From the NCBI GenBank assembly GCA_964035545.1, contig OZ037769.1, positions 180,001 to 217,500 on the forward strand: DNA of 37,500 nucleotides, in the 5' to 3' direction. The notes under the pieces were generated by a model. The model saw only the letters and a list, made by a program, of their open reading frames with translations, was not told the DNA's origin and ran no database searches. This DNA comes from Bugula neritina (taxonomy: Eukaryota > Bryozoa > Gymnolaemata > Cheilostomatida > Bugulidae). Below are positions 22,209 through 34,400 of this stretch, one piece after another. Every line of letters begins with the position of its first letter. The stretch's first letter is position 1. The position numbers and the translations under genes are program-made.

Positions 22209-22612
22209 TTTGGATTTCAGAGGTTAGTAAAAGTGTTCGAATGATATGAAAAGAACTAAATTCTTTCCAATGGACCTTTTCTTTACATAGACTAGCAATG
22301 TTTTTTTTCACATTCAAATTGAAAATTTTAATTTTATATTATCATAAATAATATTTATTTATTAACATAACATAACATACAGAGAATAAATCATATCAGG
22401 ATACAATGAGTGAAGTCAGGTAGTTGACTTCAAGTATACATAAAACATTGGCTTTTCGCACTCAAAAAACCCTGATACTTTGCTTCATCTCTCTTACAAG
22501 ATACATGGTATAAGATACCATGGGACTATTGAGTAACATATTCTCTCTCTTCATGTTTCAGCCGTTTAGTAAATCTGCTACATGTTGGATACTAGTTAGT
22601 AGATCTTGGATA
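22209..22612. other. Convergent spacer between RWDD4 and ENKUR
   Basis: Non-coding. Minus-strand AATAAA occurs at 22354-22359 and may serve enkurin. There is no other feature. Confidence 0.45.
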
Positions 22613-24093
22613 TTAGTTTGAGATGTAGATTGTTGAGTGTTTCTCCATCATCTGAATGTCTCTTTCAAGTTGTTTCATCTCAAACTCGAGTCTCTCCTTG
22701 CGATGCTTCTTTGGCAGCGTGTCTGTAACTACCGACAGCCCCTGGTACTGGTGGTACAGGTCCTCCCAGTTGGCCTTCAGTCCCATTAGTATACTGCCTC
22801 TCTCGGACTCCGACAGCTGCTTCATTGCCCCCTTCTTGAAACTTTCTGCTATGTATGCATTGTACTCCTCCTGGGCTCTCGCCATTTCCTCCTGTCTCTT
22901 TCTTAAGTAAGTTGGCACATCTCCATAATCCTACAGCATTTATACACTTGTAATAGTGACTGCATTCATAAAGATACTAGTAGTAGCTACTTCCACGTAT
23001 AGTAGTAGTGGTGGTAGTAATATAGTAGCAGCAGCAGCAGTATATAGTAGTATTTCTAAATAGCCCAAATACAACTTAAGTAAATATTACTCATGTTTAT
23101 GCATGTTTAGCCTATAACTTTCTATTTGTAACTCCTACCCTTTTGTGTACATATTTTGGCTCCATTCCTGATGGTATTAAGTTTTGGGTGTCACCATTCC
23201 TAGTGTCAACAAATTTCTTGTCTGGGATTCCTGGGACGGACATTATAGTTTCTACTGCATTTTTGGTTATAAAGTTTTTAGTTGTTTTGAGTCCTAACAG
23301 AGGAGGCTCATCCTTAGTAGTTGGTACGGCTGGCTTCTTTCTTTCGGCGTCGGCATACTCAAACTTTCTTCCTACAAAATTCATGGTAGATACACAGCTA
23401 GTACTACTAGTTATAATGTTCTGCTTACTAGGAACTTATATCGCAAGCTACTTACTTTCTGGAAGAATTGGCTCTTTTTCATGTTTCTTTAAGAACTTAT
23501 CTGGCTGAGGTTTAACCACTTCTGCTGGACCCATAGTCTTCTTAGGTTTCTTTACTACTTTTTCTTCTACTTTTACATTTTCTTTAAACTTCGACGTGTG
23601 CCTACATGATCGAATGCAACGCACTTTGAATAATTTATAACATTTTTTTGAAAAAGTTGTGCGTTTGCATTTAATTGAAAACAAATTTATATTTTATGCT
23701 ACTGACTTATTTAAAATACTATATTCAAGTATCAATTATATAGAAAAATCGAAATGAGTTACTGCGTGTGTTTCAACTTTATTAATTTACAGGCACAGTC
23801 ATGCATGGAAAATTGATTCATTCTATGGTTGTTTATTCATGAAATGACTTCAGTAAAGCATTTGACATAAATTTCATAATCATAACATTCTTATTAAATA
23901 TTATCACTCTAGCCATAAGCATAGGATTAAGTTTGAGTATAATTACCTGTATGATCACTACTCCTATGCAATATGAATATGATCAAAAAATAACAGCTCC
24001 TACCAATACTAGTCTACCGTAGAAAACTTACTGCTTAGGTTTTGGTTGCCTAATTTCTTCTTTTGGAATAAGGTTGTAGATACTTTCTGTCAT
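22613..24093 (-). CDS. ENKUR: Enkurin
   Basis: Four minus-strand exons, 24093-24032, 23601-23456, 23371-23139 and 22930-22613, join in phase to give 252 aa (human 256). Enkurin is a calmodulin- and TRPC-binding protein, and a microtubule inner protein of motile axonemes. Conserved segments run in order: MTESIYNLIPKEE, KTMGPAEV, DKFLKKHEKEP, KKPAVPTTKDEPPLLGLKT, KNFITKNAVETIM, DTRNGD, PSGMEPKYVHK, DYGDVPTYLRKRQEEM and the C-terminal enkurin domain ending QLERDIQMMEKHSTIYISN. The exon 1-2 junction (CA|G) and exon 2-3 junction (A|GA) both restore reading frame with consensus GT-AG sites. The gene is compact with no expanded intron array. Its presence implies cilia or flagella in the organism. 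Confidence 0.95.
22970..23060. repeat. Trinucleotide-rich tract in ENKUR intron 3
   Basis: Interrupted (TAG/TGG/CAG)n, including a short GCAGCAGCAGCAG run. A small impure microsatellite. Confidence 0.6.
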
Positions 24094-25478
24094 TAGTTGA
24101 GAATACATCGTAAAAATCTTGTTGAAAAAAACTTTTAGCTTAGCAGTGAAACTCTCGCGTATGCGCTATTGTAGAAGTTGTTGCTTGGTTGCTGACCTGT
24201 ATCCAGGATAACAAATACCTAAAGCATAATCTCGGCATTGTTATTGAACGAACTAGGTTTTAAATTATAACAATGTGTGTAAAATAATTATTTACATAAA
24301 TTTTTATATAAAATATTATTATTTTTTATAAAAAAAAAAATATTATTACAATATTATGTTCGACAGATAGTTGCATCTTAGCAGGTTTCATACTCGGACG
24401 CTTCTTAAAATGCGTCTAACCATATTATTTTCGTAACTTAATTTTTCTTGATTTTTGTAAACATTAATTGTTAACAGTTACTCAGAAATTTGGTTATTTT
24501 TTAAAAAAATTGGTTGTTTTTTTCTTAGCAAAAGTGTTTAATAAACACAATGCGGTCTTTATTCTACACTAATGCCTATAAACTCATTTGCTATTACTAG
24601 TAATACTAATACTAATAGTAATAGTAATACTAATACTAATAGTAATACTTTTACTTTTAGTAATACTAATAGTAATAGTAATAGTATTGGCTAAAGTTAT
24701 GAGGATCACGATTATTATTATTATATTAATTATGATAATCATTATCATCGTACTTAAGTTAATGTTATTAATAATAATATGATCATTAAAATAATGATTT
24801 GCCATAAAGGCATAATGATAATGATTATGCAGCCACACTCTTGCTCATATTCATATTGATATACTCATACTGACACTCAAACTATCATACTCATACTGAT
24901 ACTGATAGTAAAACCATTACCAGATATTGGTTCTGAGCCTCATACTCATAGTCATAGTAATGCTGATAGTGATGGACTGACCGACAAAATAAAACTGAAA
25001 GTTACGGCCACTTCAAATAATCATTGACTTTGGATTTGATATTGATTTCAATAAATATTTTTATATTTTGATATTTAGGCCAACTTATAAACTTTTACAT
25101 CAGTTGTAGCTATCCATATGTGCATTGACCATAGGTTAACTGTCTCATTTTTTACTCTTAGTTCTTAGTTTCTTAGTTCTTACTTCTTAGTTTTTAAGTT
25201 ACTAAACATTAAATTTGTACGTTGGGTTTAAGCTTGTAATCAATTTGAAGTTACTATGCAATATAATTAAGTTGTTTGTAATTACTCAGGACCATTGCTA
25301 TAAGCTTAGTTTAGTTGTGCAACACTAATTCATTTGCTTTAGTCTCTTATTTTCTGCTACTTCATAACTTTTTTGGAATTTTCTAAAGCTATGTCATTGC
25401 TCTAGTTGAGAATATAATTGATAGATGCTGAAGCATATGTGGTCATATTGGCACATGTTTGTGATTGAAGGTGCGGAG
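24094..25478. other. Divergent promoter region between ENKUR and NOC2L
   Basis: Both genes point away from this 1.4-kb AT-rich stretch, so it should carry both promoters. It contains A-runs near 24340 and a purine/pyrimidine-poor microsatellite (next entry). No TATA box or coding exon is clear. The sequence 25425-25478 is open in frame with NOC2L and could extend its N-terminus. Confidence 0.45.
24590..24700. repeat. ATTACT/AATAGT hexamer microsatellite
   Basis: Mixed TAATACTAATAG units. Followed by ATTATT-rich sequence to about 24800. Simple repeat; the open frames of Ile/Leu/Val on the plus strand are artefacts. Confidence 0.75.
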
Positions 25479-28400
25479 ATGGCTGCTGATATGGATGTGG
25501 ATACGTTTATGAGACGGGGATTTGACTCACTGGACAGCGATGACAATGTACCTCCTCAGACTAAGGCATCTGCAACAAAGAAGAAAGGAAAAACAAAGAA
25601 GAGTCAAGGTCAAAAGCGCAGAGAAAAGCTCAAATCGCAAGGCATGTTGGATACCAGGGCTAGGGTTTCATCCAAAACTGCAGCCGAAAAGCATGGGGCA
25701 GAAGACGGCGCAGAAGATGGGGCAGAAAATGCAACTAAAAAGTAACTTGAGTTTGCAGCAGTTTCACTCAAATGTCAATAAATGTATTTTGTCTGATGTG
25801 CCTGGACATTTGTCTACTACCATATGGTATAGTTTGTATACAGCAAATTATATGTCAGTGTTTGTATACAGCAAATCATATGTCAGTGTTTGTATACAGC
25901 AAACCATATGTCAGTGTTTGTATACAGCAAATCATATGTCAGTGTTTGTATACAGCAAATCATATGTCAGTGTTTGTATACAGCAAATCATATGTCAGTG
26001 TTTGTATACAGCAAATCATATGTCAGTGTTTGTATACAGCAAATTATATGTCAGTGTTTGTTGCTTAGAAAGTCAGGTGTGAGTAAGCACAAAGCTGTGA
26101 TTGGATCGCTGGCAGCCAATGATCCTGAGTTTTACAAGTTCCTTCAAGAAGAAGACAAAAATCTTCTAAACTTTGATGACTCATCAGATGAAGAGGAACT
26201 GCACAGGTTGCCTAGCAACCTCGTAGAGCAGAAGGTCAGTTAACATGACACCCCTGACACCTTGTGTTTACTCTATCTAAATACAATAATAAGTGCTGGA
26301 CCCTCTGATGTTGAACTGTTCAGGTGAGTGAGTCACATTTTATTAAAGGAAAAAGTGAAGAAGCGGAAACTGGAAGACAGCGACAGCGATATGACATCAG
26401 AAAGTGACTCAGGTGACAGGCAAGTGGCAGCAGGTGACTCAAGTGATGACATGGATGACTCAGACACAGACTCTGAGCAGGTGTCTGCAGGTGCCCCTAC
26501 TAAAATACCTGACAGTAGAGGAAGAGCACCAACTCTCCATGTCACCAAGACCATGGTTGACAGGTGGTGCAGGCAACTGGAGAAAAGACCTAGAATTGAG
26601 GTGCTACTAACTAGACTCTGTTCTACTAACTAGACTCTGTTCTACTAACTAGACTCTGTTCTACTAACTAGACTCTGTTCTACTAACTAGACTCTGTTCT
26701 ACTAACTAGACTCTGTTCTACTAACTAGACTCTGTTCTACTAACTAGACTCTGTTCTACTAACTAGACTCTGTTCTACTACCAGGTGGCTGACGGTCTGA
26801 TAAAGGCGCTGCAAGGAGCCGTCTCCGAGGCTGCAGGAGGATCTCAGGACGTGGCGACTGCCTACAGAGTAGAGGGGGTCGTTAGTGAGTCTGTCTGTCC
26901 GTCTGTCTGCCCGTCTGTGTGTTTGTCTGTCTGTCTGTGTGTTATATAGTAGTTAGTAGCAGGTCATATGCAGTGTGTGTGTTGCAGCTTTCAATGCCGT
27001 TATAAGGTCATGCCTCAAAAACTTCCCTCAAACATTCGCTGCTCTGCTCAACTACAGCCCCAAGATGATGGATCTTCCCTCCAAGTGTAAGAGATGGGGG
27101 GAAATGAAGGTGTCAGTGCGACTCTATCTCTCAGCTCTTCTGCAGGTGTAATATACCATAATATACTGTAATATACTATAATATACTGTATTATACTATA
27201 ATATACTGTATTATACTATAATATACTGTAATATACTGTAATATACTGTAATATACTATAATATACTGTATTATACTATAATATACTGTATTATACTATA
27301 ATATACTGTATTATACTATAATATACTGTATTATACTATAATATACTGTAATATACTATAATATACTGTAATATACTATAATATACTGTGATATACTGTA
27401 ATATACTGTGATATACTGTAATATACTGTAATACACTATAATATACTGTAATATACTGTAATATACTATAATATACTATATTATACTGTAATATACTATA
27501 ATATACTGTAATATACTATAATATACTGTAATATACAGTAATATACTGTAATATACAGTAATATACTATAATATACTGTAATATACTATAATATACTGTA
27601 ATATAATATAATATACTGTAATATACTATAATATACTATAATATAATATGATATACTGTAATATAATATAATATACTATAATATACTGTAATATACTGTA
27701 ATATACAGTAATATACTATAATATACTGTAATATACTATAATATACTGTAATATACTATAATATACTGTAATATACTATAATATACTATAATATACTGTA
27801 ATATACTATAATATACTATAATATACTGTAATATACTATAATATATTGTAATATACTATAATATACAGTAATATACTGTAATATACTATAATATAATGTA
27901 ATATACTATAATATACTGTATTATACTATAATATACTGTAATATACTATAATATACTGTAATATACTATAATATACTATAATATACTGTAATATACTGTA
28001 ATATACTGTAATATAATACAATATACTGTAATATACTATAATATAATATAATATACTGTAATGTATTTCAGCTGCTGAAGAACTTAGCTGCTGCTGACGT
28101 CATCAATGCTGTGTTGAAACACGTGAGTCAGCTGACCAGCTACATCGTGTCTCTCCCCAAACAGACTAGACTCTACATGAAGGTGAGTTGTCCCAGCTCT
28201 TGTCTCGGCTCTTGTCTCAGCTCTTATACTAGCTTTTGTCTCTGGTGCACGGGCTACACAGTACGGGGTTACAGAGTACGTATCTATCTTTTAGATTCTC
28301 ATAGGAATCTGGGCTAAGGGGGAGGAGACGTCCCGAGTTCTCTCCTTCCTCTGTATCCTCAGGCTAATCAGACTGAAACAGAGTGACCTGCTGGAGAAGA

Positions 28401-31400
28401 CGTTGAAGGTAAGTGTAATATAGTAAGTATAGTAAGTATAGTATAGTAAGTATAGTATAGTAAGTATAGTATAGTAAGTATAGTATAGTAAGTATAATAT
28501 ATAGTAAGTATAATATAGTAAGTATAATGTAGTAAGTATAATATAGTAAGTATAATATAGTAAGTATAGTATAGTAAGTATAATATAGTAAGTATAGTAT
28601 AATAAGTATAGTATAGTAAGTATATTATACTTACTATATTATACTATACTTACTATACTATACTATAGTATAGTATAGTAATAATATAGTAAGTATAATA
28701 TAGTAAGTATAGTATAGTAAGTATAGTATAGTAAGTATAATATAGTAAGTATAGTATAGTAAGTATAGTATAGTAAGTATAGTATAGTAAGTATAGTATA
28801 GTAAGTATAATATAGTAAGTATAATATAGTAAGTATAATATAGTAAGTATAATATAGTAAGTATAGTATAGTAAGTATAGTAAGTATAGTATAGTAAGTA
28901 TAATATTGTAAGTATAATATAGTAAGTATAGTATAATAAGTATAGTATAGTAAGTATAGTATAGTAAGTATAGTATAATGAGTATAGTATAGTAAGTATA
29001 ATGTAGTAAGTATAATATAGTAAGTATAGTATAGTGAGTATAATATAGTAAGTATAGTATAGTAAGTATAATATAGTAAGTATAGTATAGTAAGTATAGT
29101 ATAGTGAGTATAATATAGTAAGTATAGTATAGTAAGTATAATATAGTATAGTAAGTATAGTATAGTAAGTATAGTATAGTGAGTATAATATAGTAAGTAT
29201 AATATAGTAAGCGTAATATAGTAAGTATAGTATAGTAAGTATAGTATAGTAAGTATAATATAGTAAGTATAATATAGTAAGTATAATATAGTAAGTATAA
29301 TATAGTAAGTATAATATAGTAAGTATAGTATAGTAAGTATAGTAAGTATAGTATAGTATAGTAAGTATAGTATAGTAAGTATAATATAGTAAGTATAATA
29401 TAGTAAGTATAGTATAGTAAGTATAGTATAGTGAGTATAATATAGTAAGTATAGTATAGTAAGTATAATATAGTAAGTATAGTATAGTAAGTATAATATA
29501 GTATAGTAAGTATAGTATAGTAAGTATAGTATAGTGAGTATAATATAGTAAGTATAGTAAGTATAGTATAGTGAGTATAATATAGTAAGTATAATATAGT
29601 AAGTATAGTATAGTAAGTATAGTAAGTATAGTATAGTAAGTATAATATTGTAAGTATAATATAGTAAGTATAGTATAGTAAGTATAATATAGTAAGTATA
29701 ATATAGTAAGTATAATATAGTAAGTATAATGTAGTAAGTATAGTATAGTAAGTATAGTATAGTAAGTATAATATAGTAAGTATAATGTAGTAAGTATAGT
29801 ATAGTAAGTATAGTATAGTAAGTATAATATAGTAAGTATAATGTAGTAAGTATAGTATAGTAAGTATAGTATAATAAGTATAATATTGTAAGTATAATGT
29901 AGTAAGTATAGTATAGTAAGTATAGTATAGTAAGTATAATATAGTAAGTATAATGTAGTAAGTATAGTATAGTAAGTATAGTATAGTAAGTATAATATAG
30001 TAAGTATAATGTAGTAAGTATAGTATAGTAAGTATAGTATAATAAGTATAATATAGTAAGTATAATATAGTAAGTATAGTATAGTAAGTATAGTAAGTAT
30101 AGTATAGTAAGTATAATATAGTAAGTATAGTATAGTAAGTATAGTAAGTATAGTATAGTAAGTATAATATAGTAAGTATAGTATAGTAAGTATAATATAG
30201 TAAGTATAGTATCGTGAGTATAATATAGTAAGTATAATATAGTAAGTATAATGTAGTAAGTATAGTATAGTAAGTATAGTATAGTAAGTATAATATAGTA
30301 AGTATAATGTAGTAAGTATAGTATAGTAAGTATAGTATAGTAAGTATAATATAGTAAGTATAATGTAGTAAGTATAGTATAGTAAGTATAGTATAATAAG
30401 TATAATATTGTAAGTATAATATAGTAAGTATAGTATAGTAAGTATAGTATAGTAAGTATAGTATAGTATAGTGAGTATAATATAGTAAGTATAGTATAGT
30501 AAGTATAGTATAGTGAGTATAATATAGTAAGTATAATATAGTAAGTATAGTATAGTAAGTATAGTAAGTATAGTATAGTAAGTATAATATTGTAAGTATA
30601 ATATAGTAAGTATAGTATAGTAAGTATAATATAGTAAGTATAGTATAGTGAGTATAATATAGTAAGTATAATATAGTAAGTATAATGTAGTAAGTATAGT
30701 ATAGTAAGTATAGTATAGTAAGTATAATATAGTAAGTATAATGTAGTAAGTATAGTATAGTAAGTATAGTATAGTAAGTATAATATAGTAAGTATAATGT
30801 AGTAAGTATAGTATAGTAAGTATAGTATAATAAGTATAATATTGTAAGTATAATATAGTAAGTATAGTATAGTAAGTATAGTATAGTAAGTATAGTATAG
30901 TAAGTATAGTATAGTATAGTATAGTATAGTATAGTAAGTATAATATTGTAAGTATAATATAGTAAGTATAATATAGTAAGTATAATATAGTAAGTATAGT
31001 ATAGTAAGTATAATATTGTAAGTATAATATAGTAAGTATAATATAGTAAGTATAATATAGTAAGTATAGTATAGTAAGTATAATATTGTAAGTATAATAT
31101 AGTAAGTATAGTATAGTAAGTATAGTATAGTAAGTATAGTATAGTATAGTAAGTATAGTATAGTATAGTAAGTGTAATATAGTAAGTATAGTATAGTAAG
31201 TATAGTATAGTATAGTAAGTATAATATAGTAAGTATAATATAGTAAGTATAGTATAGTGAGTATAATATTGTAAGTATAATATAGTAAATATAGTATAGT
31301 AAGTATAATATAGTAAGTATAATATAGTAAGTATAGTATAGTAAGTATAGTATAGTAAGTCTAGTATAGTGAGTATAATATAGTAAGTATAGTATAGTAA

Positions 31401-34400
31401 GTATAATATAGTAAGTATAGTATAGTGAGTATAGTATAGTAAGTATAGTATAGTAAGTATAATATAGTAAGTATAGTATAGTAAGTATAGTATAGTGAGT
31501 ATAATATAGTAAGTATAGTAAGTATAGTATAGTAAGTATAATATAGTAAGTATAGTATAGTGAGTATAGTATAGTAAGTATAGTATAGTAAGTATAATAT
31601 AGTAAGTATAATATAGTAAGTATAGTATAGTAAGTATAGTATAGTATAGTAAGTATAGTATAGTAAGCGTAATATAGTAAGTAAACTTCTCAGTGCTCTT
31701 GTAGGCGATGTACATGACTTACGTACGCAACTGTAAGTTCTCTTCGCCAACTCTGCTTCCCATGATCAGCTTTATGCAGCACTCTCTGGTAGAGATCTTT
31801 GGTCTGGACCGGTTGCTAGGATACCAGTACACATTTGTGTATGTCAGACAGCTGGCTATACACCTGAGGAATGCTATAGCCAGCAAGAAGAAGGTTGGTA
31901 TGTATATCTGTGTGAGTACTGTGTGTATACTGTGTAAGTACTGTGTGAGTACTGTGTAAGTACTGTGTGAGTACTGTGTGAGTACTGTGTGAATACTGTG
32001 TGAGTACTGTGTGAGTACTGGTGTTGAGTACTGGTGTTCTTGTAGGAGGCCCACCAGGCTGTCTACAACTGGCAGTTTATCCACAGCTGTTCTCTCTTCT
32101 CTCGTCTCGTCAGCACTCTCTATTCGGATGAGAATATTCAGCAACTTGTCTTCCCTCTTATACAGATCATCACTGGTGTCATTAGGTAGCAATAATATAA
32201 TATAGTAATATAGTAATATAATATAGTAATATAATATAATAATATAGTGTAGTAATATAATAATATAGTAATATAATATAATAATATAATATAGCAATAC
32301 TTTCATCATGTTTCCAGACTGATCCCCACTACCAGGTTCTATCCTCTCAGGTTTCAGTGTATCAGAATGTTGAACCTAATTTCTTTAGAGACCGGAGTTT
32401 ACATACCTACTCTGTCCTATATACTAGAGGTAAGTACTCTGTACTATATACTAGAGGTAAGTACTCTGTACTATATACTAGAGGTAAGTACTCTGTCCTA
32501 TATACTAGAGGTAAGTACTCTGTCCTATATACTAGAGGTAAGTACTCTGTCCTATATACTAGAGGTAAGTACTCTGTCCTATATACTAGAGGTAAGTACT
32601 CTGTCCTATATACTAGAGGTAAGTACTCTGTCCTATATACTAGAGGTAAGTACTCTGTCCTATATACTAGAGGTAAGTACTCTGTCCTATATACTAGAGG
32701 TAAGTACTCTGTCCTATATACTAGAGGTAAGTACTCTGTCCTATATACTAGAGGTAAGTACTCTGTACTATATACTAGAGGTAAGTACTCTGTCCTATAT
32801 ACTAGAGGTAAGTACTCTGTCCTATATACTAGAGGTAAGTACTCTGTCCTATATACTAGAGGTAAGTACTCTGTCCTATATACTAGAGGTAAGTACTCTG
32901 TCCTATATACTAGAGGTAAGTACTCTGTCCTATATACTAGAGGTAAGTACTCTGTACTATATACTAGAGGTAAGTACTCTGTCCTATATACTAGAGATAA
33001 GTACTCTGTACTATATACTAGAGGTAAGTACTCTGTACTATATACTAGAGGTAAGTACTCTGTACTATGTCATATACTGTTTTGCAGGTCATAGAGACTA
33101 CAGACTTCCAGAAGAAGATTTCCCGAGTCAACACCCGCCCCATTGACTTCTCCTGCATCCTCAAACTCTCCAAGACTCAGACTCACGACCGAGCCTTCAA
33201 AGATGGAGTCATGGACCAGCTGTACGAGCTCGCACTGGACCATCTCTCCGCCTACTCTCACACCATCTCCTTTCCTGAAGTCGTCTCTCAACCTCTCCAT
33301 CAGGTATTCTACTCAACCTCTTCATCAGGTATTCTACTCAACCTCTTCATCAGGTATTCTACTCAACCTCTCCATCAGGTATTCTACTCAACCTCTCCAT
33401 CAGGTATTCTACTCAACCTCTCCATCAGGTATTGTATAGTACTGTACTGTATTGTATTGTATTATACTGTATTGTATGATACTGCACTGCACTGTATTGT
33501 ACTGTATTGTACTGTACTGTATTGTATTGTATTGTACTGCACTGTATTGTACTGTATTGTATTATACTGCACTGCACTCTAATATATCAAATCTCTCTGC
33601 AGATGAAGCAGTTTGTCAAGACGTGTAAAGTAGCCAACTTCACTAAACTCTTCAAGCAAGTCATCAGCAAGATTGACGAAACTACTCGGGTTATTCAGTG
33701 CAGACGGCGTGGCTCTGCAATAGATTTGTCTTCTCCTGACTATGTGGTAAATAGTTGTCTTCTCATTATGTATATATAAGTAGTTGTCTTCTCATTATGT
33801 ATATATAAGTAGTTGTCTCCTCATTATGTATATATAAGTAGTTGTCTTCTCATTATGTATATATAAGTAGTTGTCTCCTTATTATGTGTATATAAGTAGT
33901 TGTCTCCTCATTATGTGTATATAAGTAGTTGTCTCCTCATTATGTATATTTAAGTAGTTGTCTCCTCCTTATGTATATATAAGTAGTTGTCTCCTCATTA
34001 TGTATATATAAGTAGTTGTCTTCTCATTATGTATATATAAGTAGTTGTCTCCTCCTTATGTATATTTAAGTAGTTGTCTCCTCTATTTTACCAGAGAAAC
34101 TGGGAGACTGCAAGTAGACTGGAAGGCACGCCTCTCACAACGTACTACAAACAGTATAGAGTTCTGCGTGACAGAGAGGTGCAGATGCAGATTTCCGGCA
34201 AGGAGCAGGTAACTCCTAGTATAATATAGCCTACTTGTAGTAACTCCTCTGGGTCGGAACTCTCTTTGCTAGTTGGTAGGAAAGTTGTTCTCAGTTTATT
34301 AGATTCATTCATGTTTCGTGCAGATGGAGTCGTATGATAAAACTCCCATCATACCGACTGGACAGCGCCGTGCTACCGAATCAGAAAGGAAGGAGTTCTC

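Noticed and set aside
28653-31715. A 1020-aa minus-strand open frame rich in Tyr, Leu, Ile and Thr
   Set aside because: It is the translation of a 14-bp tandem array with no stop in that strand, and lies inside the NOC2L intron between exons 7 and 8. There is no promoter, domain or non-repeat coding sequence.
32357-33146. Two plus-strand frames (245 and 259 aa) treated as a standalone repeat protein
   Set aside because: One is the exon 10 frame read through intron 10, the other an out-of-frame reading. Conserved NOC2L exons on either side and the consensus splice sites show that it is an intron, although partial use is possible (see findings).
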